64,000 nt of DNA from Apostichopus parvimensis (lineage: Eukaryota > Echinodermata > Holothuroidea > Aspidochirotida > Stichopodidae), in NCBI GenBank assembly GCA_000934455.1, contig KN894455.1, forward strand, positions 8,335-72,334. The letters run 5' to 3'. Below the pieces are notes generated by a model. The model saw only the letters and a program-made list of their open reading frames with translations. It ran no database searches and was not told the origin of the DNA. Positions within the stretch are counted from its first letter, which is position 1. Each line of letters starts with the position of its first letter. A program made the position numbers and the translations under genes. Below, piece after piece: positions 1 to 13,100 of the stretch.

Positions 1-2012
1 TGATAATTCATTATTTCCCGTGGCATGAAAATGTTCGCTGCTCGCCCCAATGAAAAGAAATATAGGCTAATTTGAGGTTCAAATGATGCTGTAAAGGAGG
101 TTTTATACTCTATTATGCTAAATGCTAAAGAAATGATGGTTGCTTAGTCAAAATTGGATGCAATTTTTGTTATGTATACTTGACAATTACAATGCGGGTT
201 TTTCGGACGCTTGCGTGGGTCAGCGGGTTTGGGTGTTAGAATGCGGGTCCAACCCGCGAAATGCGGGTCAGTTGGGAGCTATGCACCCTTCTATCTCCCT
301 GCCTCCCATTCCGCATCCTTCCCTCTCCCAAAGGAAATATGAGAATTAACTGCAGACAGGTTTTAATATGTCTGTGGGCTGGATAGAGAGGTCCTGATTA
401 TTTCAAGGGACAGAAGTTTGGAATTGTATTAATTCAAATTATATTGTATCTACAGATGATTAAATTTTGCTTAAGGATTCCCCCAAATACTTGATTTACA
501 TCTTTATACCCTAGTGTTACATACATTTATAAATACTGCACTGTTACCCAACAGCAGTATCCTTTTAATGGGGGTGATGCTAGTCATTGGCTTGAGATCA
601 TGCGTAAATCCGGAAGCAAGTACCTTTAACCTTAAAGTGGGTACCTATTTGAAGTGATGAGTAACACACTTGACCTCCACCCCTTCCCCCTTCCCCTCTT
701 AAAAGACTCATCTCCAGATGAGGGAAGTTCCACTATTACTTTAAACTTGAATTGTGAACCACTATATTAATATTTTCCTGCACGATGCCTCCTGAGATCA
801 GTTTTTGGCAACAGTTTGCTTTTGTTTCTAAGTTTAATTACAAAAACAATGTAAACTGGATTAATTGAGGTTTTTATCTGGATCTCTTGTCAGATTATGA
901 CATGTTTTTGATTTGCCCAATTAATCGAATTGCCACTCGAGTAATTATTTACCTAATACGGAAAACAGAAATGAAAAGGAAGTAACCTCCACAAGTAAGC
1001 TACCCGGGTATATGGTATTATATATGGAAGAAATGTAAGTTAAGTGATGACAGTTTCCAAAATTAGGTTAAACTATCAAAAATAGGAAGGATGAATGGGT
1101 GAAGTTTCTAAACAAGTTGAATTAAGTAGGTCATATACACACATTGAAACGGTTTCACTTGCTGATAAGCAGGTCAGTCCTGAATGGAGCCCATATTATT
1201 AGGAACAAGTGACCAGGGTTTACTTTGGCTTTAGCTAGGGCTCAGCAAATGGGATTTTGTTTAGCTGGTAAATTTGTTGTGGTTCCTGTTTAAACTACCT
1301 TGTTAAGTTTCAAAGAGGTTTCCTATTTACTGTTTATTAGCTACCACCTTACCTCAGGGTCCTGGACAATGCTTTCATTTATTCCCAATTTTTGTCTGAC
1401 TTCATGGAGCACTAGTAAAGTTGTAAGTGTTTGCAATTTAGTTGGTAGGTTTGAATGTAAACATTGAAGAAGGGACAGGAACTACTGTTCATGTCAGTGT
1501 GTAGTGTCATTATATACAGTCTATGTGGCTGTTATTTTCCCCTCTATTGAGATATCAAAGGAAGAAGCTGTTTGGACATGATTCGAGGTGTACTGTAGCT
1601 TATTGTTGTCGCTAATTAACTGGTTGGAAGTGAACAGTATCTCTTTGATGTTGCTTTTAAATTCAATCATCATTTTTACCTCCATGGTTGGACGTACAAG
1701 ATGATGTCTTAATGTCTGGCAAAAGAAAAAAAAAAAGGTTCACAAGAGCTGGGTATAAGAGAGCAATGCCTGAAACGATAGAATTGTGCCATTTTCAACT
1801 GAAAGGTAAAACAGGGTGTCCCCATTAATAATGATCCCCCATCATATCAGCACAGTGTTAATTTATAGAGCTGTCCTTACTCAGTGCTGTATCACTGCAA
1901 AATAAAGGGGATCATATATATGCAACAATCTATTGAATAGTGCATGTCAAAAAAAACAGAAGTAAGAAATATATTTCACAGGCTCCAGGGGTCCACATAT
2001 ATCTGTCCTATA

Positions 2013-2303
2013 CAGGCGCGTAGCCAGGAATTTGCCAAGGGAGGGGCGAAACTGTAGATTCGGCATTGCAAACTATCTAAGCGTAGCGCCACCATGGTTG
2101 GCGCGAAGTGTACACGAAAATTTTGGCTGAAAATGCCTCCCAGATCGCTGGAAATGGCACTTCCCAGGCCTTGTAAGTTGCATCTTAGCATTTTCTCTTT
2201 TGAAAATACCAGCAATATCATAAAAACATTAAATTTAAAAAAAAAAAATATGCTCAAGGGGGGGCGGCTGCCCCCTTCGCCCCCCCCCTTTGCTACGCGC
2301 CTG
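2013..2303. mobile_element. hAT-type MITE with 8-bp target duplication
   Basis: Perfect 12-bp terminal inverted repeats CAGGCGCGTAGC/GCTACGCGCCTG, flanked by identical GTCCTATA at 2005-2012 and 2304-2311. The interior (TATCTAAGCGTAGCGCCACC) is related to the elements at 5968 and 37689. It has no transposase. Confidence 0.9.
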
Positions 2304-5300
2304 GTCCTATAACCCCCCCATATGGTAGCTTAAATTCATGCAACTTGGTCATGTTGAACATATCCCTGCACATATCTCCAGCAAGACAAAAATCTCATAA
2401 AAGTTGAACAATTTTTGAGCTGATAGATTTATGATGTCTTTTCAATAAAGAGAAAAAAAGCTCTTAAGATTGGTTAATATTTTAGTGGGCTGGTTTTATG
2501 CTCAGTTACCCAGTATATATATGGCTTTTATGATCCTTGACTTGAAAGTTCATTGAAGTTTTTGGTATTTCATCCAGGCTGTGGTATAAAGTACAGAGAC
2601 ATTATTTGGTGGTAAAATACAGTCCTTTTTTGGTGCACCAGTGCGGCGTCTCTCCTTCTCTATGGGCTGGCTCGATCTCGCTGTGTGTAAGTTGTAAGTT
2701 GTGTGCAGTGACCTTCTGATCTTGAGAGAGTCAGGCCTAATCTAATCTGGCAGCTATCTCGGTTCCAGTTCGCAAGATATCCAAAGTATCAGGAGGAAAT
2801 ATTTTTATCCAATGAATTGTTGCTGTAATATCCGGAAGCCTGTGATCATACCCTGGGGAGTGTGTTTTAGGTCCTGATAAAAACTTCCCTACTTGTGTAT
2901 ATGTTTATCTAGTATAGCCATTGCAGCATGGCTTTTGACTAAGTGATTTGACTAAGGTAGGGGTTGGTCAGTACTCAGTATATGTACCTCACTGTCGGTA
3001 TTAAATTCTGTTGAAAGAGGAATTGTTTCTGTCATTGTCAGCGATCTAGCATTGAGCTTTGATATCATAGATCTGTCATTTGTAAACTTACAATTGCCAG
3101 ATCAAGTAAGGAACAAGTTGAGTTCGCCTACTTGTGTAAAGTATTTAGTGGGATCTCAGGTAAGTGCCTAATACATACTTGTCTCTTCTAAGTATGAGTG
3201 AGGGTGTAAGTGTACAGAAGTTCATTAAAGTTCCTTTACATATATACTAGGCTACTACTGATGATTCTTAAATTTTTAAGGTAAAATCAGAAAGAAAGGA
3301 AATCGACCTCATCTGGGTTTTCCTTATCATACAGCACGTCCTTGTAAGGCAGAGGTAGGACTCGGCCTTGAAGTAAATAAACTGTTGTCTTTGAATTCTC
3401 TTCATCCGCTTTCTCTTTGTGAAGAAGTGCTTCAGTTCAGTTCAGTTAATATATTTCGCATATACATAGACATACAAAAACAGTGCAGTAATGGTATATA
3501 CAGGATACTAGAAGAAACATAAAATGTTTATCAACATTTTTTCATCATGATTTTCATCATAATTTTGTGATTGTTTACAACCTTAGACTACAAAAGTGCT
3601 AAACGAGATGATTTGAACCATCAAGATAGGTATTGTTTGATCATGTATGTAGTTATGGAATTCATTATGGAGCTTTCATGTAATTAATTCTATGCTCTCC
3701 AAACCGATACTGGTCATAAATACGCTATCCTTCAGGTGTAATGAATGTACAGCACAATGTTAAATTGTGCTGCATGCATGTTATATGAATTGTTGTACAA
3801 GTAAGTACGGAATTTTATCCACCTCTACCTTCTGTTCAACTCAAGGATTAAACCTTGGAGGGTCCATGACATTTCAAGGGCCCTCTGCAACTCAAACACA
3901 ACTCAATAGGATACAGAATAACAATAGCACCTTAGAAAATGGAAGGAAATTATTCAACCTTTTAACAATGACCAGGACAATCACTCAGTCTCTGAATTCA
4001 TTCATCTCTTGAAAAAAGCGAGCTTCACTGTGTGTTTGAAAAGGTTTTGCATTCTTTTCTAAATAAAATGAGAGGAAAAAGTACGGAAGTGAGTAGGTGG
4101 GCAATTGGTGAATAAGTTGAATGCTCTGTCAGACAGCAGTGATTTACCAATTCAGAGTGTTTCTGATACTTTCAAACTTATAGCCCTAGGTTTTCGTCAA
4201 ATGTCAATTTAACTAAAGGACAATGCTTATAGCAGAACTGAAACAACAGATATATCTAGGTACAGTAAATTGTTGAGAAAGTTAATATTCAAGTTGAATA
4301 ATAACAGAGATCAACTATTGTTGCACTCCATGCCTATTGTAACTTTTGATACTTTGTTGAGTACCACCCTCCACATATTGCACGTAATAATGTCTGTAAA
4401 TATAAAGGTCATCTCATTGTTCATTCCATATGAATGTTCATTTATTGTTTGTGCTTCACAACAGTTATTAATACAATGTAAAGAACACACAGTTTATACA
4501 GTAAGATAACGTCATGAAGAGGAAGTACTGTATGCTGAGAATCCTGGTAGGCTGGAGATTAGCTCACTCTTTTATGCATATATTGTAGATGGTCCAGGGA
4601 GCTGCTAAGTAAAACAGCTCCCCGATTAGTCAATAATGATCACCCATTCCTGCTTAAACTTTAAGGTATTATTTATAATGATTGAGGGATATATGCAAAA
4701 TGGGCACAAAAACTTTCAATATTACAATACACATTGAGAAATCCTCTGATGGCCTTTGATATTCAAAGCCTGTGACAAATCTTTGTGTATCCAGTGTTGT
4801 CGTAGCTACTGAGGTTGAACAAGGCAGTCTTACAATTGATCATTTTGAGAAAAGTATTTTTTTAAGTATTTTTTTTAGGGGGCCAGGGATGGGGGGTGGG
4901 GGAGGACTGTCTTCATATTTCTGTGTATGCATGGTCCCTATATATAGAAAACTGGACTAGCATATTTCTGCTTCAAAATACTTACTTTTCATCACTGAGA
5001 TATTTGATTGCCTAATCTTCTTTTGAGACTTGCACATGCTCCCAATTAATGTGGACAGGGAATAAGTTATCTGGCATAATGAGAATTGCACATACAGTGA
5101 ACCTCAATCAACTGCTTGAATACATATGGTGAACATTGGATTAAATATTCCCAAATCTCTAGGAATAATATGGATAGAATCTTCAACAAAATATCTTATG
5201 AAAACTTCTAGCAACTATTAGTATGCTAAAATTTGGGGGCCAGTAAGGGTGTATTGCTATATGATGTATTTATATTTTAATTATTGTTTGGTACAATGGT

Positions 5301-5967
5301 ATATATAGTACAATTAACTTGTTTACTAAAAGGAAGTTGGGGGATACAGTGTCCATATAGCAGTAAGGTACAGTTTGTAGTGCTTTCTACAGCACAGTAC
5401 TCTGATATGGGTTCAACTCTCAGTGGCAATTAACAGAACTATTTCGTTGACCTTATTTAAACTGTACAGTGAGGATTATTGTATATATGTAGTGAAAGCA
5501 TCCATAGGATAAGCATTGTTCAGGACTACCATAGTGTACGAATTCAGGGGATAATTTATTCAATATTATATTTGCAAAATCGGCAACCTGGCGCATATAC
5601 TGTATGCATTTTTTGTACACTGATGCATATTTTTTCATTATGTTATGAGAAGTGAAACTCATCATAAACAGGCCTGAAAACTTCTGTGCAAAATGTGAAC
5701 ACCAAAATTGATCGGTGAATTGTTAAGATTTTTCCATTTTGTTGAGTTACATAAGTACTGTAGCATTTAACCTTCACCTCTTTGTAAACTTTCATAATGA
5801 TAGGATATTGTGGGTGGGATATTGACCACCATACTTACTGAATAGCTGGACTTCCTATTTTATTATTTCCTATAGACTTGAGAAGTGAAGGTCACAACAG
5901 ATGAGTTTGTAGTACATGTTTATGATGTATCATTTATGTATATACTTCTCCGTGGATCACTTGAAAT

Positions 5968-6341
5968 CAGTGGCGGAGCTAGGGGTATTGGTCAAGGGGG
6001 CGAGAATGGTCTGTAGGGGCGCTTTCGACACTATCTAAGCGGAGCGCCACCACAGGTTGGTGCGGAGCGTACAGACATTTTTTGAGTAAAGATAATTCCT
6101 AGAACGCCGGAAACCACCCTTTCCTGGCCTTGCTAATTTGCAGATAAACGAAGAATAAATAGGTGTCATCGCCAACAAAATGTGACAAATGTCAATAGGT
6201 AGATGAGAGCGCAATAAAAAAGTAAATAATCGCGAATAAGTAAAAAGTGGTAAAAAGCTGAAAAGGGCGCCAGCAGTCCATTTGAGTCCGTCAGGGCGGG
6301 GGCATCCGCCCCCCCCTGACTGTATGGACGCTCCGCCACTG
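5968..6341. mobile_element. hAT-type MITE with 8-bp target duplication
   Basis: Termini CAGTGGCGGAGC/GCTCCGCCACTG with exact CTTGAAAT duplications at 5960-5967 and 6342-6349. Same family as 37689-38036. Non-coding. Confidence 0.93.
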
Positions 6342-8389
6342 CTTGAAATAGCTTTGAAAAGTAAATTTCAGATTTGATAGTGATGTAACCATTTAATCGT
6401 AGGGCGTTTACTTCATACACCTCTGAGAAATTGCTACACATACCAGTGAATTTATTGAACAATGAACAAACTGTATTTCGAATTTGCCCTCAAATTTTAA
6501 TATTCATTTTAATATATAAAAATCAATATTCAGATTCAAATATGATGGGTTTATTTACCTGAACAAGCTCTGTGAGCTTGTTGTATGTACAACAAACTTT
6601 TATCCCTTCTGGTGCCTCACTAGCATATTTTGGGACAAAAGAAATTTATCGCATTTAGGGCCCGGAAGGTTTCAGCATGCAGCCTTGTTTATTGATACTA
6701 ATTTAGGTACTCTGTATAGATACAATCCTACCTTGTATTGCAAGTATATTATTATTGACCACGTTCACGGTACAGTAGTTTCAATAATTGATGTAAACAT
6801 GACTGCTGAATTTAGTTTAATTCAAGGTCACTGAGCCCATTGTCTGTTTGTGTTTCTTTGGAGGTTAGGAAATTGCACAAACTCAACAAAATTATTACAC
6901 GAGCCACCAGTCTGACGTTCTGTTGTCACCATGACTTCCTAAAAATACCCAAATTTTGACATCCTTTTTGTTTCCTCCTGCTGGTAAACACGTTTGTGAA
7001 TCACGCTGACAGATGACATTTACATCTGTTAAATGTTTATACGAAACCAGGCGGCACTGGTCAGGGCGTTGGGGTCACTGTCATAGTTCATTGAAGGTGA
7101 TCATGGTTGCCCCAAAATATGCTAGAAAAGTCAGATAATGGGCACCCATGCTCAGATAGTATCAGTGTGTATTTTACTGCCATTCTAAAGATAGTTTATC
7201 CACAATTTTTTATGAATTATGTTTTAAAAAAATTGTTGAGCCATCATGTATGTAGTGCATCGGTGATTTCGTGATTTTTGTGTAACACGAGGTAAGTTTG
7301 AACAGCAGACTCTTCCTTGTTTATACATCGCGCTATCCAGCTCCAGTGCGAAGAATGTTGGCATGTAGGCTACTCTAACGTTTACACAAATTGGACAGTT
7401 CTGCGAAACCTAAGCTTCTCTTTCTGTTCTGACTTCAATTCCGCGAAGTTTCATCTTTCGATGTCCCAAATACTTTTCAAGCTTCCTTTTACTGTAAAGT
7501 CGATCCGTGAATTCTATTTCCGCGATTTCAAAGAACGGTTTATGAACCGGGTTTGAGTGTGAGAGTGTATTATGTGCAACGCTATATGTACGTACCAACT
7601 GGGCATGGTAGGCTGTATACGTACCTTGCGATGTGTACGTAATATATAATAGGCAATCACCTGTGCGTGTACACACGAGAGTGTATTTACTGCGCAAATT
7701 GGAGTGCTAACTTCAAGTCGCTTGTTTTGCCTATTTGCCTGCACTACGTCAATCACCAAATTGATGTGTTTGAACAAATGGTGCTTCTGGTGAGAAACTG
7801 GTGAATTTGAAAACCAGATTTCTAAAAGAAGAAAACACCATGGGGACAATTTTCATATGGTTAGAAAGAAAAAATAAGAACTATGAGGACAATGTATCCA
7901 AATCTTCCTTCCACCAGACAATTCCTTTAAATAAATATTGCCCTGACTGTAGAATAAAGTTAATTTATTCCCCAATAATGGTCCACTGACACAGAGAGTG
8001 TTGGTATACATATAAATATCCTGTATTTAATTACGAGTTAACTATGCTAAGTAGTACAAGCTCTTCTACCACCTTTCCTGGAATCCGGTAGTTTCTTAAA
8101 CACTACAGGGGTCAATATCCTTGTTGTCATTGACCCTATTCACATATCAATTAATGTTGACAACTTATGCATTGTGTGGTAAATTAATTCTTAGAAGAGC
8201 TTCTGTTTACTTGGAATTTATTTAGGCAAAAAATAGAAAAAAGACAAACAAAAAGGAAGCCAGATAGGTATGTTTGGTTAATGAGTAAATGCTACATTAG
8301 GCTAGATGTATAGTAGTTGGTTGGTTAAGGTGGCTGTCACTGGTTTGTGTCATGCTGTGAAACATGTTTTCTAAACATGCCCTTAATTC

Positions 8390-8625
8390 TATAGGAGTGT
8401 TAGCTAAGTGGTTAACGCCTGTGCCTTTCAATCATAAGGTCCCGAGTCCAAGATTAATGTATGTCGTCCAGTTACAGAGTTGTTGACAATTGACAATTCA
8501 TAATCATGGACGTTAAATATGAATCTAAGAAACTGACTTCGGTCAGTTTGCAGCTTTGATAAGCCAATGATGGCTTCTTCGCAAGTTCCTGCTTGCAAAA
8601 GGATCTAAAATACAATACAATACAT
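8390..8625 (+). mobile_element. tRNA-derived SINE
   Basis: The head has an A box (TAGCTAAGTGG) and a near B box (GGTCCCGAGTCC). The body is followed by an ATACA-repeat tail (aaaatacaatacaatac). Confidence 0.7.
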
Positions 8626-8919
8626 ATATACCATTCACAATCTTTGATATGTGAGAAGTAAGGACTGGTACCACCTACTACAGACCCCTGTCAAGTCTGT
8701 CATTACTGTATGTCAGTGGTTGCAATCTTTCTGTTATCTTGTGCATGTAATATTGTGTAGGAAAGGGGGGCAGAGGGGGAAGATATCATTTTGTTAATGG
8801 GGAGGAGGGAGTTGGAGAGAGGGAGGGGTGTATTAGGGCTAATGGTATCACTCATTTGTTTAGCATGACTTCTGCATGGTTGGCAGAAAACTAGCTGCAA
8901 GTTCTGTAATACTTTGGTT

Positions 8920-9266
8920 AAAAACCGTGTGAGGCCATCTGAAAAAGTTAAGTTTCTGTTGCTTGCAAGTGACGTTTTGTTCGTGTCGCTACAAAATACA
9001 GACAGTAATGAAACGTGATACCTTGTTATCTTTAGCTGGACCTGAGATGTCCATCGCTGTATCGTTTATACACTGTGCTGTGGGTACTGACCATGTGCTG
9101 TATGTACTGACTGTACACTATTGTCTAATTACTGACGGTAGCAAGCTGTGTGTGTATTTTCTGGGATCGATGGTGGTGTCTAACACCTCTGTTACACCTC
9201 ATTCGAAACTAGGTCAGATAACCGGCATTAGACATTTCTTTTTGCGCAAGTCATCAAACCCTTTAA
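8920..9266 (+). mobile_element. TTAA-flanked MITE, copy 1 (left end lost)
   Basis: Shares over 300 bases with the three copies below, including GGGATCGATGGTGGTGTCTA. It ends in CCC|TTTAA at 9263-9266; the left terminus has decayed. Confidence 0.8.
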
Positions 9267-10031
9267 CGTAGGGCAGCTACTCTAGCTGTCAACTCCTGTA
9301 AACACTAACACTGTAGCAAGCAATATTAAGAACATTCAGTGACTAACTTTGCTGCACTTTTCTGACCTAAAGTTCTGCTATTGCCCTTTCATACCTTTTG
9401 ATTGCTTCTTTTTCTTCTCAATTAGCTATGACAGACAGGAGCCAATCTATAGCTATATGCATGTCAAAAATTTCACCTGAGTACAAATTCTTTCAGTTTT
9501 GGTTAATTGTATCAATGGTGACTTATATATAAAGGACAGAGTTGAAAACAATATTGATGACACATCATTACACACCTTTCATTTCACTGAAGATAAACTA
9601 ATTGTTTAATACTAAAGGTGTTTGGGATTATTTGTCATGTCTTTTATTGCAGATCTTCTATACATATTACACAATTGACACCTTAACAACAAATTGGTTT
9701 TCAAGCCTTTATCATTAAATCTGAACTATTTTTTCTTTCTTTGCAAGCCCTTCAGTTATGGGTCATTTTTTTTGTGTTCATGTCTTTTATTTAGTTTTGC
9801 CCCATTCACTTTACGAACCATTTAGTATCTAGTATCTATTCTGATGGTCCCAATAGCACTTGACATCTAAAAACTGAGCCACAACGAGACTGCGGGCTTT
9901 TTCCTGAACTGCAGCTTCCTGAATGGGTGCATGCTTCCTGCTTGCCTTTGAAACAATATCTATTGAAGCCTTTAACATGTGTTCTGGTTTGATAGCCGAA
10001 AAATGTTTTACTTTCACTCTCCTGTTTACAG

Positions 10032-10193
10032 CTCTTCAGGAAGCTTTTCGCACTGTGGACGTGGAACGCTCGGGTACGATCGAGACTGAGCATTTGCCTG
10101 GACTTGTGGGAAAACTACTTCGCAAAGACGCCAGTAACAATAACAACAACGTCGTTTGGCAGAGGAGAAATAGCCAGAATACTTTGAAAAACG
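10032..10193 (+). CDS. Septin gene exon: first EF-hand-like helix-loop-helix
   Basis: The acceptor is a good pyrimidine tract ending in tttacag. The donor is G|gtaagg. The exon is phase 1 in and phase 1 out and encodes 53 whole codons. [20 protein letters not shown] reads as an EF-hand: D at loop position 1, E at 3, S at 5, G at 6, I at 8, but H instead of E/D at 12, so calcium binding is doubtful. A run of five Asn and a basic linker follow. No in-frame ATG occurs, so the start codon must be upstream, or in the next exon if this exon is untranslated. Confidence 0.72.
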
Positions 10194-13100
10194 GTAAGGT
10201 TTGGGTAAGGGAGAGTGGTGTATAGTAGGCCAACGCAATTTAAGAAAGGGTTCTCTATGCATGTACTTAATAGGTAGAGAGAGAGAGAGATACGAAGGTA
10301 AGAGTTAAATGAGATGTTATACATGTGGGAGGGGCGTTTGTGTGTATACTGTCTGTGCATGTATATCAGGGGATGTGCTGGACGGACAAGACTTAAAGCA
10401 GCATGCAGCTTTCATTTGGGTACATTTTTATAATATCACTGGATATATAAAAAACAAATATCAATGAAGTTCATTTTCATCTTTTATTTGAAATTGATGA
10501 AAATTTAGTGGTAAATGTTTGAGTTCCTATTTGCATGTATCTGTTTAGTGCTAACATATATATTTTAAATCTGTCAGCAGGGTGATGAAATTGTTACAGT
10601 TGAATTGCAATTATTAATACCCCCGTTCATTTGGAAGAATCTAATTTCCTAGTTTGACCTGTTGCAATTGTATTTTATATGATACTTGATAGGGTTGGTA
10701 GCATTGAACTAGACAGCTGTGCTAATTAGCTTATTTGGTTCTTTTCACTCATCATTGTTCCCTGTTTGTAATTACTGACCTATTAATAACAAAGGAGCAT
10801 TCCCTAGCTTAAAGGAGAATAGGATGTTGAGTAAAACCATCCATATAACTTTCTTCATATTTCACAAGCAAACCCTCTGCTCACACACCTGCTGGTAGGA
10901 TTGCCACAACAAACTAATTATGATTATGCGATCTTGACAAAAGTAGGTCTATATTGTCCAAAATATCACATTTTATAGTTGATTTTCTGTAGCTTGTCAC
11001 CGACGAGATTATGTTCACGTGTACATGCCTGTAAGCCACACCTATCATTTCAAATCTTCAATCTCTGTGGTGAGCAGTTTTGCGGATATCACATGTGCAC
11101 TTAATGTATGATCGTGAATATGATAGACGACTACTAATGCTAATAGGGCCTATGAAGTTTGACAGAGGCTATGCTACATATTTATCAAAGAAGTTACTGT
11201 GTTGTACATGTAAATTAAGAAGTAATCATTCTTTTATATAGCTAACCCTACAGTGTAGGCAGTGGCATTGGCATTTGACAACCAGCAAGTTTTGCTAAAT
11301 CCAAAACATTCAAGCATGTGTATCTTAAAGAAATGACTTATATACAGTAGTACAAATATTGGTGCAAGCTACCTTATAATGTGTAGCTTTGATAATGTTA
11401 ACGGTTCCATGTCCGCAGTAAAACAACAGCTCAGACAATTTCACTTTTGCGAAAACAACTGTCAAAAGCATTTTAAGTACAGCAATACAGAGCTGATAAT
11501 AATAAACCTACTATGACCAAGAAATAGTACAATGTTATAGTACAAGGGGGTTGTTTGGTATCATCGGAAATTATGTCTGAGAAGCATTTCCCTTAGTGAC
11601 GATTGCTGTACAACCACTGTGACCCAAAGGGGGTTTGTTTGTTGCCATCTATCCAGGGAGTGCGCATTTGAAGTGCACTGTCATTCATGATGGGATATGA
11701 ATATTTAGCGTGAAACATTAGAGAACGAAAATGACTACCCCACGTTCCTTATCTTCCCATTTTATGATCCCATTTTCTTTTAAAATTTCAGGGTACTTTG
11801 AACAGCTCATGCATGAAACGTGCTATCTGAATGTGCTATCTTGCATTTAGGTGACACGTTTGAGAATGAACAGCACAAATTTGTAGCTCTTTTCTGTCTT
11901 GGTATTGAGTACAGTTTTTTGCATGCAATGCCCATGCCATGTGTTCAGTTTATCCAGTGAAAAACTAAACACATGTATACCATAGATTACTAAAATAAAG
12001 CAGCTACATTCAATATTTGTTAGCAGTTTTACCATTTACACATTATTACTCAAAATGAGATAGCAATTGACACAAAGAAACCCTGAAAGACCTCTTCACC
12101 AAATGAAAGTGAAAGACTGGAGTGGAAACATAAATTTGCTTTTGATCCTAGCGTTTCCGATAATGTGCAGGCAGACATCTTCTTGACATAAGTATTTAAA
12201 ACCACATGTAAGAAGCAAATTGAAGAAATGCTGACTTTTCAACTTTTATTTCATTCTTTGAAAATGAACTCAAACAAATCAAGTTCATGACCTAACATAC
12301 ATTGTCATGGGAAAAGTGAATGAATTCTCCAGAGAATAATTTTGAAAATTTCTGTTAAAATGTTTAAAGGGTGAAACTTTCCATTTGTTATTACTGCGTG
12401 CCTTGTATAATGCGTCGACATGTGCTATATGTATGGTTATGAGGTATATCAACACAGAATTACAATATAAAAATGATGACACTATTTATATTGACAACAT
12501 CCTCAGGCTTGACAATGACATGTCAATTCAGATTACGGCTGAATGGGATTGACAGCAAAATGAATTTGACCTCTCAATATTCACTACATTTATTCGCGAT
12601 TGTATTGCTATGGTGCTCAATAGAAATATGGTACTCAATAGAAGTATGGTACTCAATAGGATTATGGTACTCAATAACACAGTTATATATGGTACTCATT
12701 AGAAATATGCTTCCTCCATATCATTTATAGTGAGGTGCTCACTCAAGCCCTTTCTTTATTCTTTATTCTTCTTCCTTCTGACTGTACTGCAATTAAAGGC
12801 ATTGAAGACTCGCCCCAAACTGCGTGCCGCGCTCTGAAAAAGTTAACTTTCGGTTGCTTGCAAATGACATTTTCTTCTTGTCGCAACAAAATGCATACAG
12901 TAATGAAACGTGATACCATGTTATCTTTTATCTAGACCTGAGATGTCCAAGCTGATATGTACACTGTGTTGTGGGTATTGACTGCAGCTGTATGTATTGA
13001 CTGTACACTAGTGTCTAATTACCGACGGTAGCAAGCTGTGTGTGTATTTTCTGGGATCGATGGTGGTGTCTAACACTTTTGTTACACCTCATTCGAAACT

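Larger units (their letters stand above)
1..10031. other. Region upstream of the first recognised septin exon
   Basis: This is either septin 5' intron or upstream DNA. It holds two hAT MITEs (2013-2303, 5968-6341), a SINE (8390-8625) and a TTAA MITE copy (8920-9266). Imperfect AATGCGGGT repeats occur at about 189-270. The stretch 7270-7560 has more CpG than its surroundings and a good donor (cgag|gtaagttt near 7291), so an untranslated 5' exon or promoter there is possible but unproved. I could not place the missing first coding exon, which should end in phase 1. Confidence 0.4.

Noticed and set aside
2094-2312. 72-codon frame
   Set aside because: It lies wholly within the hAT MITE at 2013-2303 and its end, and reflects the G/C-runs of the element.
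6799-6826. Candidate first septin exon MTAEFSLIQ ending in phase 1
   Set aside because: The phase fits but the donor (ggtcact) is far from consensus. A similar short candidate near 2661 (MGWLDLAV) has a better donor but no supporting homology.
7410-7849. Two overlapping minus-strand frames of 95 and 111 codons
   Set aside because: No motif, overlapping in different frames, and no splice or family evidence. The stretch is at most a possible promoter or untranslated exon.
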